A stretch of DNA of 64,000 nucleotides from Mycobacterium bourgelatii (GTDB lineage: Bacteria; Actinomycetota; Actinomycetes; Mycobacteriales; Mycobacteriaceae): the NCBI RefSeq assembly GCF_010723575.1, contig NZ_BLKZ01000001.1:5580001-5644000 (forward strand), given 5' to 3'. The notes below the pieces were generated by a model. It saw only the letters and a list, made by a program, of their open reading frames with translations. It did not search any database and had not been told where the DNA came from. Of this stretch, positions 1 through 9,287 are shown piece after piece (position 1 is the stretch's first letter; each line of letters starts with the position of its first letter). The translations under genes and the position numbers were made by a program.

Positions 1-29
1 GTCGAAGGACCACTACCGAGGAGATCACA

Positions 30-1205
30 ATGACCCAGCAGTTCTGTGCGGTGGATTCCGTCCTCGCCGGACATCACGACCCACGTTTCAGCGACCTCGC
101 CGTCGCTCTGGCAGAAGAGCTCACCACCGGCGGTGAACTCGGCGCGGCCATAACGGTCGACATCGATGGGGAGTCAGTCGTCGATATCTGGGGCGGATAT
201 GCCGACCGCGCAAAAACCCGACAATGGGATCGGGACACGATCGTCAACGTCTTTTCCAGCACCAAGAACATCACCGCTTTGGCGGCGCTGTTGCTGATCG
301 ACCGCGGCGAACTCGATCCTTTCGCCCCGGTGGCCCAATACTGGCCGGAGTTCGCCGCAAACGGCAAGCACACCATCGAAGTACGACACGTCTTGAGCCA
401 CACCTCGGGGGTTTCTGGCTGGGAGCCGCCGTTCAGCACCGAGGAGTTGTATGACTGGGACAAGTCGACCGCACGACTGGCCGCCCAGGCGCCGTGGTGG
501 GAGCCCGGCACCGCGTCCGGGTATCACGTGGTTACCATCGGCCACATAGTTGGTGAGCTCGTACGCCGGATCACCGGGATGACACTCAAAGAATTTGTGC
601 GCGAGGAGATTGCAGGACCGCTAGCGGCCGACTTCCAGATCGGCGCGCGTCCCGAAGACGACACCCGCATCGCCGAGTTGGTCTCGCCGCCCGCATTCGA
701 CCTGCCGCTGGACTTGATGCCCGAAGATTCCCCGATGCGTAAGACATTCGACACCCTTCCGCCGACTCCTGACGGCGCGTTGACGGCGCAGACCACCGCT
801 TGGCGGCGTGCGGACATCGGCTCGGCCAACGGGCACGGCAATGCGCGCTCGCTGGTGCGGTGCCTTTCCGCAATATCACTGGGCGGCAAAGTAAACGGCA
901 TCCAGCTGCTGCGTCCCGAGACGGTTGAGCTGATCTTTCAGGAGCAGGCCAACGGCATAGATCTGGTGCTGGGCATGCCCGCCCGGTGGGGTATCGGATA
1001 CGCCCTCCCGAAACCGGAAGCGGTACCGGACATCCCGGACGGGCGGATCTGCTATTGGGGCGGATGGGGTGGCTCGATGGTGATCATGGACCTGGACCGG
1101 CGGATGACGATGTCCTATGTGATGAACAGGATGGGTCATGTGACCCCCGCCGGATCGGAACGGACGCAGAAGTACACCCGAGTGCTCTATCAGATCGTGA
1201 GCTGA
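30..1205 (+). CDS. Serine hydrolase, beta-lactamase/EstB family
   Basis: 391-aa protein of the class C beta-lactamase/esterase fold. An SxxK nucleophile motif is visible (S76-S-T-K79 in FSSTKN), followed by a W.PG..YH segment around residue 155-165 and a late GGWGGS element that takes the place of the KTG-like third motif. No signal peptide is evident, so a cytoplasmic esterase or lactamase-like hydrolase is likelier than an antibiotic-degrading enzyme. ATG start with a GAGGAG ribosome site 8 bases upstream. Its last 16 bases overlap the convergent MFS gene. The substrate is unknown; such genes are common in mycobacteria as Lip/Est paralogues. Confidence 0.85.
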   Translation: MTQQFCAVDSVLAGHHDPRFSDLAVALAEELTTGGELGAAITVDIDGESVVDIWGGYADRAKTRQWDRDTIVNVFSSTKNITALAALLLIDRGELDPFAPVAQYWPEFAANGKHTIEVRHVLSHTSGVSGWEPPFSTEELYDWDKSTARLAAQAPWWEPGTASGYHVVTIGHIVGELVRRITGMTLKEFVREEIAGPLAADFQIGARPEDDTRIAELVSPPAFDLPLDLMPEDSPMRKTFDTLPPTPDGALTAQTTAWRRADIGSANGHGNARSLVRCLSAISLGGKVNGIQLLRPETVELIFQEQANGIDLVLGMPARWGIGYALPKPEAVPDIPDGRICYWGGWGGSMVIMDLDRRMTMSYVMNRMGHVTPAGSERTQKYTRVLYQIVS

Positions 1206-2425
1206 TCGACGGCGCGTCTGTCGAGGCGGTACAGCCCAGCGATCGTTGCGACTCCTACGAGAATCAACACTCCCCAAACGATTTCATCGGAACCGAGACG
1301 GTGCGCCACGCTCATGAGCCAGCCGACCGCAATGTTGCCGACCAGGATGCCCACTCCGACAATGGTGCTGTAGAACCCGTAGTGCGTCGCCACCAGTCGG
1401 TTGTTCGACAAGGTCACCACGGTGCGCATCTCGAAGGGGAACAGCGCCGCCGAGGCAACGGCGAGCAAACCGGCGGACAGCAGCAGCGCGGTGATCGCGG
1501 CGGTGTTCCCGAGACGTTGTCCGTTGGGGACCAGCAGCAGCGGAACGAACGACGCCACCAGGATCATCGCGCCCACGACGAGGCTGCGCGACGGGTCCCA
1601 GCGCGCTGCGAACCACTGGGTGATGCGCCATTGCCCGGCTATCGCGACCAGTCCCGAAATCGCGAACATCGCCGCCACCAAGAGAGATTGGCGGCCGGGC
1701 GCGAGGACCGCGGCCTGCATGGGTAACGCGAGGTAGATCTGGAAGGACAACACGTAGGCACCGGACATCGCGACACCAAACGCCAGGAACCGCCGGTTGG
1801 CAACCAACGTCCGCCAGTCGGACAGGATCGACGTGCGCTCGGCATCGGGGTCGGCCGTGTGTTGCGGTAGGGCGAACAACTGCGCCACGGTCAGTACGGC
1901 GAACACGATCGCGGCGCCCAATACGGTCGCGCGGAAATCCAGCATCAACAACGCCAATCCGACCAACGGACCAAGCAGAATCCCGGCTTGATAGAAGATG
2001 TTGAACACCGCGAACGCCTCGATCTTGCGGTCGCCGGAATCGGCGGCGACGTAGGCCCGTACCGCGGGGTTGAACAGCGCACCCGCGAAACCCGTTGCCG
2101 CCGAAGCAATCAGCAGACTGGGCAGGGACTGGGCCACGGCCAGCAACGCGAAGCCGCCGGTGCGAATCAGACATCCCGCCACGATCATTGGCTTGTAACC
2201 GAACCGATCGGCCAGCGTGCCGCCCACGAAGAACATGCCCTGCTGGGAGAAGTTGCGCACACCGAGCACCAGACCCACCGCCCAGGCCGCCAAGCCGATC
2301 GGCCCGGCCAGATAGTCGGCCAGGTACGGCATCAACATGTAAAACCCGATGTTGATGCCGAACTGATTGATCATCAGCACCTGGCTGGGGCGGTTGAAAC
2401 TGCGAAACTGCGAAAGCACCTCCAT
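1190..2425 (-). CDS. MFS transporter (Rv0849-like)
   Basis: About 411 aa with some 12 hydrophobic segments and the MFS loop sequence GGTLADRFGYK after TM2. It was started at ATG 2425 (MEVLSQFRSF) because this codon overlaps the cysK2 stop as TGATG, indicating translational coupling; a longer reading frame runs into cysK2. Its position directly behind cysK2 and near lpqS/mmcO matches the Rv0846c-Rv0849 order of M. tuberculosis. The substrate is unknown. A role in exporting a sulfur metabolite or a drug is only inference from the neighbour. Confidence 0.88.
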   Translation of the reverse strand: MEVLSQFRSFNRPSQVLMINQFGINIGFYMLMPYLADYLAGPIGLAAWAVGLVLGVRNFSQQGMFFVGGTLADRFGYKPMIVAGCLIRTGGFALLAVAQSLPSLLIASAATGFAGALFNPAVRAYVAADSGDRKIEAFAVFNIFYQAGILLGPLVGLALLMLDFRATVLGAAIVFAVLTVAQLFALPQHTADPDAERTSILSDWRTLVANRRFLAFGVAMSGAYVLSFQIYLALPMQAAVLAPGRQSLLVAAMFAISGLVAIAGQWRITQWFAARWDPSRSLVVGAMILVASFVPLLLVPNGQRLGNTAAITALLLSAGLLAVASAALFPFEMRTVVTLSNNRLVATHYGFYSTIVGVGILVGNIAVGWLMSVAHRLGSDEIVWGVLILVGVATIAGLYRLDRRAVDQLTI

Positions 2426-3588
2426 CACGCCACCGCCTGAGCCGGATTGAGCACCACAGTCGTACGGGTCCAACGGGTTACCACCGCCTCAGCGGGGGAG
2501 GCAATCTGGTCGGGTTCATCAGCCGGCGGCCCCACCAGCAGGCCGTGTTCCTCGCAGTACTCGTCGTTGTAGACGGTGTCGAAGTAGCGGGCCGGCCCGT
2601 CCGGAAACACCGCGGCAACGGTGGTGTCGGACGGCAGGTTCCTGGCCGCCCATTTGGCAACCAACCCGACCGCGCCGACACTCCAGCCGCCGCTGGCGTA
2701 GTGGTTGGCCGCCATCTCGCGGGCCGTCCACACGGCTTCGGCGGGGGCGACCCAGTGCACCTCATTGAAGGCGCCGTAGTCGACGTTGTCCGGGTAGATG
2801 CTCGAACCGAGTCCGCGCATCAGCCGGATCGACGCGGGTTGTCCGAAGATGGTGGAACCGATGGTGTCCACCCCGATCAACCGCATGGCTGGGTTGAATT
2901 CGCGTAACACGCGGGCCACACCCGCCGAATGTCCCCCCGTACCCACCGAGCACACCAGGACGTCGACCCGCCCCAACTGGGCGATCAACTCCATTGCGAG
3001 CGAACGGTACCCAGTCACGTTGTCAGGGTTGGAGTACTGGTTGGGATTCCAGGCGCCCGGGTCAGCGGCTAGCAGCTCCGCGACCCGGTCCTTTCGGGCC
3101 TGCTGCCAGCCCCCGATCGGATGTGGCTCGGTCACCATGTCCACGCGGGCACCGTAGGCGGCGAGCATGCGCGAGACGATCGGCTCCAGTCCCGGGTCGG
3201 TGACCAAAGTGACGGGGTGACCATACGCCTGGCCCGCCAGGGCGAGGCCCAATCCGAGCGTGCCGCTGGTCGATTCGATGATCGCTGCCCCGGGTGCAAG
3301 GTCACCTCGAGCGCGGGCACGCTCAACCATGTGCAGCGCGGGGCGGTCTTTCATGCCCCCGGGGTTGAAGCCTTCCAGCTTGGCCCAAAATCCGCGGTCC
3401 GCCACCTCGGCGGGTTCCGACGTCCCAGGTATCCAGAGCACCGGGGTGTTGCCGACGATGGTGCCCGGGTGGCGGTTTCTGCCCGGCGTGAGTTGATACC
3501 CCTCGGGGATGAGGCGGTAGCGCTCCCGGGCGGGACGCGGACGGACGGAGGTGAAGTGAGACCGGTTGGGAATGAGGAGGTTGTTCAT
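2425..3588 (-). CDS. cysK2: CysK2, PLP-dependent S-sulfocysteine synthase family
   Basis: 387-aa fold-type II PLP enzyme of the cysteine synthase family. The lysine that would bind PLP lies in NPGGMKDRPA, followed by the ESTSGTLG phosphate/substrate loop and a GTGGHSAG glycine loop. An N-terminal extension of about 45 residues precedes the core. The M. tuberculosis orthologue Rv0848 is known to use O-phosphoserine with thiosulfate to make S-sulfocysteine; function here is by family and synteny. ATG at 3588 was preferred, with a GTG two codons upstream as the alternative. Coupled to the MFS gene through TGATG. Confidence 0.88.
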   Translation of the reverse strand: MNNLLIPNRSHFTSVRPRPARERYRLIPEGYQLTPGRNRHPGTIVGNTPVLWIPGTSEPAEVADRGFWAKLEGFNPGGMKDRPALHMVERARARGDLAPGAAIIESTSGTLGLGLALAGQAYGHPVTLVTDPGLEPIVSRMLAAYGARVDMVTEPHPIGGWQQARKDRVAELLAADPGAWNPNQYSNPDNVTGYRSLAMELIAQLGRVDVLVCSVGTGGHSAGVARVLREFNPAMRLIGVDTIGSTIFGQPASIRLMRGLGSSIYPDNVDYGAFNEVHWVAPAEAVWTAREMAANHYASGGWSVGAVGLVAKWAARNLPSDTTVAAVFPDGPARYFDTVYNDEYCEEHGLLVGPPADEPDQIASPAEAVVTRWTRTTVVLNPAQAVA

Positions 3589-3691
3589 TTTCACGTCGCT
3601 TCTGCTTCGGTGCCGCGACTCGCGCGCGGCTAGTGAGGAGGGCCAGCGAGCACCGGTCGTGGCAGGTTCGCCACAACCTGGAGCTGGCCGC

Positions 3692-4105
3692 TCAGCGACG
3701 AGATAGGCAGTATCGAGTCAATAGGTCGCGTCCGCTAATAGCCGACCACTGCCACTCTGGCGGACCGCGTCCGGAGGAAACGAGCTGGTAGACCGGTACC
3801 GGGACGGTTTCCGCAGCCGCCGCCACGGACGAATCGAGTGCCGGCTGAGCTACCCGCGGCAGCACGGCGATCGCCGCCTGGTCCGGGCACGGTGGCTTCG
3901 AGTTGTCGCTCAGGTGAGCGTGGTCGCCGTGTTTCGCGTAATCGCCGCCCAAAACCGTCGTCGCCGGATGGTTCGGCTGGGCAGCGTGCGGGTGGACCTG
4001 CGGGAACCAGCACTGAGCGGCTACCACGGAGAGCGCCAACGCCAGGACGACCGATACGACCGCAACCTTCGCAGATCGTGGCCGGGCCGGGCGGCGGAGC
4101 TTCAT
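3692..4105 (-). CDS. lpqS: LpqS, copper-responsive exported protein
   Basis: 137-aa protein with an N-terminal signal/membrane segment (about residues 13-33) ending near VVAAQC, then a His-rich stretch (HPHAAQPNHP, HGDHAHL) and a C-terminal DLLTRYCL. The pattern matches Rv0847 LpqS, a RicR-regulated copper-induced protein beside MmcO. The lipobox is imperfect because Q precedes the Cys, so lipidation is uncertain. ATG 4105 lies only 7 bases after a TATATT -10-like hexamer, which suggests a leaderless mRNA. Divergent from mmcO over a shared operator. Confidence 0.85.
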   Translation of the reverse strand: MKLRRPARPRSAKVAVVSVVLALALSVVAAQCWFPQVHPHAAQPNHPATTVLGGDYAKHGDHAHLSDNSKPPCPDQAAIAVLPRVAQPALDSSVAAAAETVPVPVYQLVSSGRGPPEWQWSAISGRDLLTRYCLSRR

Positions 4106-4118
4106 GCGGGGAAATATA

Positions 4119-4133
4119 TACCCCATGGGGGTA
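4119..4133. promoter_or_regulatory. RicR/CsoR-type copper operator
   Basis: TACCC-N5-GGGTA, a near-perfect palindrome in the intergenic region of divergent lpqS and mmcO, overlapping the presumed -10 region of lpqS and lying about 90 bases before the mmcO start. This is the motif class bound by the copper-sensing repressors RicR and CsoR in mycobacteria, and lpqS and mmcO belong to the known RicR regulon. Binding here is inferred from motif and gene identity. Confidence 0.85.
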
Positions 4134-4223
4134 TCTTGTAAAGCCGTCCGAGGTTGCGCAATGACGAGCGCCCTAGCAGGGTAAATGCGCAGCGGCGAGG
4201 CAACCCACGACTAGGAGCGCAGA

Positions 4224-5858
4224 ATGCCGGTAGTGCCAGCAGGGGGTTACGCGTTCGGCGCAGCACAGCTGAGCAGACGCGGCTTCATCGGAGCCAGCCT
4301 CGCCGGCGGCCTCGCCCTGGCCGCGTGTGGCAAGTCCGCGCCTCCGACGCCGGCCGAGCAACTGGCCAACGCCATCGCCGCCACCGAGCGGGCCCGCCCG
4401 CACAGCGGGCGGACAGTGACCGCCGACCTGACGCCCCAGCCGGCGGAGATCGATTTGGGCGGGGTAATCGCCCATACGCTGGCTTTCGGCAACGCGGTCC
4501 CAGGCCCCCTGATCCGCGCGACCGTCGGCGACGAACTCGTCGTCGCAGTGACCAACCGTCTCGACCATCCCACTTCGGTGCACTGGCACGGCATCGCGCT
4601 ACGCAACGACATGGATGGCGCCGAACCCGCCACACCCAACATTCCCGCCGGCCAGAGCTTCACCTATCGGTTCTCCGTTCCGAACCCAGGCACCTACTGG
4701 GCCCATCCGCATACCGGCATGGATGGCGACAAGGGCCTGTACCTGCCGGTGATCGTCGACGATCCGAATGAGCCGGCGGACTATGACACGGAATGGATTG
4801 TCATCCTCGATGATTGGACGGACGGCGTGGGCAAGAGCCCACAACAGCTCTTCGACGAACTCACCGATCCGAACAAGAACACGACCACCAGGACGACTCC
4901 ACCGACTACAACGACCAGCCCGACCAGCCCGACCACGACGACTGACGAAACGACCAGCCCGACCAATGGGGCTCCCTCGACCACTCCAACGGGGATGCCG
5001 GACATGCCAGACATGCCTGGCATGCCGGGCGGTGACGTCGGCACGAGCAAGCTGCTCGGTGGCGACGCCGGAGACATCGCCTATCCGTACTACCTGATCA
5101 ACGGACGGATCCCCGCTGCCGCAACTTCTTTCGAAACAACGCCAGGCCAGCGAATCCGGCTTCGAATCATCAATGTGGGCTCCGATACCGCATTTCGTGT
5201 CGCGTTGGCCGGGCATTCGATGACCGTCACCCACACTGACGGCTTCCCGGTAGTTCCCACCGAAGTCGACGCGCTGTTGATCGGCATGGCCGAACGCTAT
5301 GACGTCATTGTTACCGCCGCATCGGGCGTCTTCCCTTTGGTCGCGGTCGCGGAAGGCAAGAATGCCCTGGCGCGCGCGTTGCTCAAGACCGGAGCCGGCA
5401 GCGCACCCGACCCCGGGTTCAAGCCGGCAGAACTCGACAAACGTGTCGGCACCGTCGAAATGTTCACCGCCGCTGCGGGAGTCAATCTCGGAATTCCAGA
5501 GGACAGCCTTGACCTGCCCGTCGTGCTCGGTGGCACCATGGCCAAGTATGACTGGACGATCAACGGCGAGCCCTACAGCAGGACCAAACCACTGCACGTC
5601 AGAGAGGGGCAACGGCCCACCCTGACGTTCGACAACACCACGATGATGTACCACCCAATTCATCTGCACGGCCACACTTTCCAGATACTCAACGACGACG
5701 GCACGCCCGGCGCCCGAAAAGACACCGTGATCGTCCTGCCGAAGCAGAAACTCCGGGCGGTACTAATCGCCGACAATCCCGGAACCTGGGTGATGCACTG
5801 CCACAACACTTATCATCAAGACGCCGGCATGATGACCCGTCTGGATTACACGTTCTAG
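4224..5858 (+). CDS. mmcO: MmcO, mycobacterial multicopper oxidase
   Basis: 544-aa periplasmic multicopper oxidase that would oxidise Cu(I) and protect against copper. A twin-arginine signal (SRRGFIGASLAGG) ends in a lipobox-like LAAC, so export by Tat and lipidation is likely. The copper ligands are in order: HWHG, WAHPHTG, HPIHLHGHTF and WVMHCHNTYHQDAGM, giving the T1 and T2/T3 sites. Residues about 219-272 form a Thr/Pro-rich linker followed by a Met-rich MPDMPDMPGMPGG, which is longer than I recall for the roughly 504-aa M. tuberculosis protein. Convergent 4-bp overlap with the next gene. Confidence 0.92.
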   Translation: MPVVPAGGYAFGAAQLSRRGFIGASLAGGLALAACGKSAPPTPAEQLANAIAATERARPHSGRTVTADLTPQPAEIDLGGVIAHTLAFGNAVPGPLIRATVGDELVVAVTNRLDHPTSVHWHGIALRNDMDGAEPATPNIPAGQSFTYRFSVPNPGTYWAHPHTGMDGDKGLYLPVIVDDPNEPADYDTEWIVILDDWTDGVGKSPQQLFDELTDPNKNTTTRTTPPTTTTSPTSPTTTTDETTSPTNGAPSTTPTGMPDMPDMPGMPGGDVGTSKLLGGDAGDIAYPYYLINGRIPAAATSFETTPGQRIRLRIINVGSDTAFRVALAGHSMTVTHTDGFPVVPTEVDALLIGMAERYDVIVTAASGVFPLVAVAEGKNALARALLKTGAGSAPDPGFKPAELDKRVGTVEMFTAAAGVNLGIPEDSLDLPVVLGGTMAKYDWTINGEPYSRTKPLHVREGQRPTLTFDNTTMMYHPIHLHGHTFQILNDDGTPGARKDTVIVLPKQKLRAVLIADNPGTWVMHCHNTYHQDAGMMTRLDYTF

Positions 5859-7411
5859 GTCGTTTTGAGCATGTCTTTCACCGCCAGGTGGCTGAACAGC
5901 ATGCTGGTGCCGATCGGGTTGCCGCCCGCCGGGTAGGCGGTTCCACTCGGCGCCGCCATGGTGTTGCCCGCCGCGTACAAGCCGGGGATACGGTTGCCGT
6001 CGGTGTTCAAGACGCCTCCCGCGGTATCCGTGCGTAACCCGCCCTTGGTGCCCAGGTCCGATACGCCGAAAGCGGCCGCGTGGAAGGGACCTTTGTCGAT
6101 CGCGACGAGCGGCGACTTGCCGGCGGAGAACGCGCGGTCGTATGCCTCGTCGCCGCGGCCGAAGTCCTCGTCGACCCCAGTTGCGACGAATCCGTTGAAC
6201 CGCGCAACGGTCGCGGTCAGATTGCCTGCGGGAACGCCGATCTTGGCGGCCAACTCCGCGAGCGTATCGGCAGTGCGCCAAAGCCCCGCGGACACATACT
6301 TGTCCGGCTCAACCATCGACACGTTAGTGGCCTTGACGGGCGGCACCTGGCCTTCCTTGTCGTCATAGATCATCCAGTACGGCAGCGTCATCGACCCGTC
6401 GTTTAGACGGCCGATGATGACGCGGCCCAGCCGGTCGTACGGCGCGGACTCGTTGACGAACCTCTTGCCGTCTTGATCGACGAAGATGCCACCGGTGAAC
6501 CACAGTGCGAACGCGGATCTCCCGTCGGGATGCGTCAGTCCCGGGGACCACCACGCCTGATCCATCAGGTCGGTGTCCGCACCGATCGCGATCGCCGCTC
6601 GATGTGCCAACCCGCGGTTTCCCCACGGGCCCATCGTGTCTCGCGCCTGACCCGGCACGCCCCACTGACTGCGAAGCTCGTCGTCACCCTCGAATCCACC
6701 GGCCGCCAGCAACACTCCCCGACGCGCGCGTATCGCCTTGCGCCGCCCCTCGGTCTCGACGACAGCACCAATCACCGATGTCTTGTCCTCAGACACCACC
6801 AATTCGACCAGCGCGGTGTTCAATTGCAGCGTCGCATTCGGGTAGCGCTGAATCGCCATGAGGAACCGGGCAATCAACGCGCGGCCACCGATGAAGTAGT
6901 CCTCGGGGACCGGGGCATTGTGCCAATCATTGTCCAGAGGACCGCGAACCAGCTCACGAAATTCCGGCGCTTTCGAGACCCGCAGCGGCCGCGCCGCCAT
7001 GTGCCGTCGGCCATCCTTCCGGGCCTTCGGCGCCTTGCCGAAATAATCCGGCCACGGAAGTATGTCGAACTTGAAAGACTCGTCGACCTCGAGGTACTCG
7101 ATCAGCCGGGGGCCGCCGCGTACATAGGTCTCCTGCAATTCGTACGGCGTGCGGTCGCCGACCACCGCGTGGTAGTACTCCAGCGCGTCCTCGATCGTGT
7201 CGTCGACGCCGGCCCGCACCAGCACCGGGTTGCAGGGGAACCACACCCCGCCGCCGCCGGAGTAGGCGGTGGTGCCGCCGAATTTGTCGGTAGCTTCCAC
7301 CAACAGCACGTCGAGGCCCTCGCGAGCGGCAGTGTAGGCACCGGTGACCCCGCCTGCCCCCGACCCGGCCACCACTACGTCATGCTCTTCGTCCCAGTGC
7401 ACCATCGTCAT
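5855..7411 (-). CDS. FAD-binding dehydrogenase, 3-ketosteroid delta-1-dehydrogenase-like (first of three)
   Basis: 518-aa flavoprotein of the fumarate reductase/KstD superfamily. The FAD Rossmann motif GSGAGG is at residues 16-21 and a second FAD-contact segment is near the C-terminus (GLYAAGNTMAAP), followed by SGTAYPAGGNPIGTSM, where true KstDs have a catalytic Tyr in Y-x-G-x-G. The Tyr is kept but the following glycine pattern differs, so steroid activity is uncertain. It sits downstream of hydrolase, cyclase and SDR genes on the same strand and is probably part of that catabolic unit. Confidence 0.82.
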   Translation of the reverse strand: MTMVHWDEEHDVVVAGSGAGGVTGAYTAAREGLDVLLVEATDKFGGTTAYSGGGGVWFPCNPVLVRAGVDDTIEDALEYYHAVVGDRTPYELQETYVRGGPRLIEYLEVDESFKFDILPWPDYFGKAPKARKDGRRHMAARPLRVSKAPEFRELVRGPLDNDWHNAPVPEDYFIGGRALIARFLMAIQRYPNATLQLNTALVELVVSEDKTSVIGAVVETEGRRKAIRARRGVLLAAGGFEGDDELRSQWGVPGQARDTMGPWGNRGLAHRAAIAIGADTDLMDQAWWSPGLTHPDGRSAFALWFTGGIFVDQDGKRFVNESAPYDRLGRVIIGRLNDGSMTLPYWMIYDDKEGQVPPVKATNVSMVEPDKYVSAGLWRTADTLAELAAKIGVPAGNLTATVARFNGFVATGVDEDFGRGDEAYDRAFSAGKSPLVAIDKGPFHAAAFGVSDLGTKGGLRTDTAGGVLNTDGNRIPGLYAAGNTMAAPSGTAYPAGGNPIGTSMLFSHLAVKDMLKTT

Positions 7412-7473
7412 GCAGCCTATCCTCGCGAGCAGACGCGAATGTCCCCTCTAGCGCTGCCCCGATGTGAAAGCTT

Positions 7474-8298
7474 TCACGTCTGCTCGGCGAAGAAACGTAA
7501 CAACAACTCGTTGACGGCCGCGGGCTGCTCGATCTGCGGACAATGGCCGGCACCGTCGACGACCGCCGAACGCGCGCCCATGATCTGTTTGGCGATGTCC
7601 GCCGCCCATCCCGCGGGCAGCAGCTTGTCGTTGCCGCCCTCGATGATCAGCACCGGAACTTTGATCCGCTCATACCGCCTTGCGCTCGACGGGACGGCCG
7701 GCGGCGCCGCGTTGGGGCGACGAAATCGTGCCGCCGCGATCGCTTCCCATGCTCCGGGCGCGACGCTGGATTCATAGCGCCGGCGCACGTAGTCATCGTC
7801 GGCCGGATAGCGAGGGTCGTAGAACAGGGCCTCGACGATGCGGCGCATCGCGGGCAGGCTGGCGTCGTAGTCCTGCAGCGCAGCAAAGTGCTTGCCCTGT
7901 TGGATCTCTCCCCCACCGCAGATGGCGACCAGGCTGCGGACCGGCAACACCGGGTCCTCTGCGGTGCTGTCGGTGAGCAGATTGATGGCGCCCATGGAGT
8001 TTCCGACGAAGTGCGCCGAAGCGACGCCGAGCTGCTCGCAGAAGCGCGCGACGTGCCGAATGCGCATGGCTCGGCTGTTGACGAAGTCGATCACCTTCGC
8101 CGATTGCCCGAATCCCAGCTGGTCCGGCGCCAGCACCCGGTACTGCGTCGCGAGCGCGGCGATGTTGTGTTCCCAACCCAACTCGGCGCTGGCACCGAAC
8201 TCGCCGCCGTGCAGCAGTACCACAGGGTCGCCGTCGCCCGCTTCGAGGTAGCTGGTGACCAAGCCGTCGACGACGGTGGTCCTGCGGTGGATCTCCAT
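7474..8298 (-). CDS. Alpha/beta hydrolase
   Basis: 274-aa alpha/beta hydrolase. The oxyanion HGG segment lies near residue 32, the nucleophile elbow is GNSMG and the C-terminal His is in GAGHCPQ. The overall pattern resembles meta-cleavage product hydrolases of the MhpC/BphD type, but the substrate cannot be told. ATG 8298 was chosen because it overlaps the stop of the cyclase gene as TGATG; a GTG lies one codon upstream. This is the second C-C-hydrolase-like gene of the cluster, the other being at 15783-16655. Confidence 0.85.
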   Translation of the reverse strand: MEIHRRTTVVDGLVTSYLEAGDGDPVVLLHGGEFGASAELGWEHNIAALATQYRVLAPDQLGFGQSAKVIDFVNSRAMRIRHVARFCEQLGVASAHFVGNSMGAINLLTDSTAEDPVLPVRSLVAICGGGEIQQGKHFAALQDYDASLPAMRRIVEALFYDPRYPADDDYVRRRYESSVAPGAWEAIAAARFRRPNAAPPAVPSSARRYERIKVPVLIIEGGNDKLLPAGWAADIAKQIMGARSAVVDGAGHCPQIEQPAAVNELLLRFFAEQT

Positions 8299-9287
8299 CA
8301 CTTGATGGCGATCGGGTTGACCGGGGAGCCGACCGCGCCGACGAACCGCAGCGGTGGCGCGATGAGCTGAAACTCATAGACGCCGTCGGCCGCGCAGTCG
8401 TCGGCCAGCGGGGTCAGGTCCCAATACTCTCCGAACATCATGCCCATGTCGCGCAGGCACAGTAGGTGCAAGGGCAGGAACAGGCCCTCGATCCCCGACA
8501 CCGGGTCTTCAACCTGGAGATTGTCCGATGCGACCGCAGCGATTTCGTGATCGTGCAACCACTGGGCGCAGCGCCAGTCCAGACCCGAATATGGTTCCGT
8601 CTTGTTTCCGGTCATGAGAAATCTTGTCCACCAGCCGGTTCGGATCAACACGATGTCCCCGCTGCCGATGGTCACACCTTGCGCGCGGACGACGTCGTCG
8701 AGCTCCTCGGGAGTGATCGGGTTGCCGTGTTCCAGGAAGACCTCGGCGCCGCGGTGGCGCACCAGGTCGAGCAGCACCCCCCGCGAGGTGATGCCCTTGA
8801 CGTCGACCTTGTCGATGCCGCAGTGGAATGCGCCCATGCTCGTCACAGAACCGGCCGGGAATCCGTTGTACAGCTGGTCTTCGTAGTAGACGTGCGACAG
8901 CGCGTCCCATTGCGTGGCCGCCTGCAACGGCATGACGACCATGTCGTCGTTGAAGCGGAAGAAGCTGTCGGCGAAGTACCCGGCCAGCTGGCTCGCCGTC
9001 GCGTTCTGCGTCCATCCGGGCCCGTATTGGGCCAGCGTGGTCGCGTCGCCGCCGTCCACGGTCATCACGTGAATTGGGTTGTGTCGGAACCCGAAAGCGC
9101 CCTGCGGTCCCGATGAGCCGAAGTCGACTCCGAGTGGGAACACCTTGCCGTGCCGGACCAGACCCGCGGCCTGCTGGACCTTCTCGGCGGTGATGAAGTT
9201 CAGCGTGCCGAGTTCGTCGGCCTCTCCCCAGCGCCCCCAGTTCGAGACATCGCGTGCGGCTTTCCGAAAATCGGCCATGGTAGCCAT
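8298..9287 (-). CDS. Cyclase family (metal-dependent hydrolase) protein
   Basis: 329-aa member of the cyclase/kynurenine formamidase-like family (PF04199). The metal-binding region reads ATQWDALSHV, a variant of the family HxGTHxDxxxH signature with Thr-Gln in place of the usual His/Gly, and is followed by the typical RGVLLDLVRH. Family members open or hydrolyse cyclic amides and related ring compounds. It is coupled by TAATG to the upstream SDR and by TGATG to the downstream hydrolase. The precise substrate is unknown. Confidence 0.82.
   Translation of the reverse strand: MATMADFRKAARDVSNWGRWGEADELGTLNFITAEKVQQAAGLVRHGKVFPLGVDFGSSGPQGAFGFRHNPIHVMTVDGGDATTLAQYGPGWTQNATASQLAGYFADSFFRFNDDMVVMPLQAATQWDALSHVYYEDQLYNGFPAGSVTSMGAFHCGIDKVDVKGITSRGVLLDLVRHRGAEVFLEHGNPITPEELDDVVRAQGVTIGSGDIVLIRTGWWTRFLMTGNKTEPYSGLDWRCAQWLHDHEIAAVASDNLQVEDPVSGIEGLFLPLHLLCLRDMGMMFGEYWDLTPLADDCAADGVYEFQLIAPPLRFVGAVGSPVNPIAIK

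Noticed and set aside
1401..2440. Several plus-strand frames opposite the MFS gene
   Set aside because: They are antisense shadows caused by high GC, without family resemblance or ribosome sites. Similar frames opposite most other genes were left out for the same reason.
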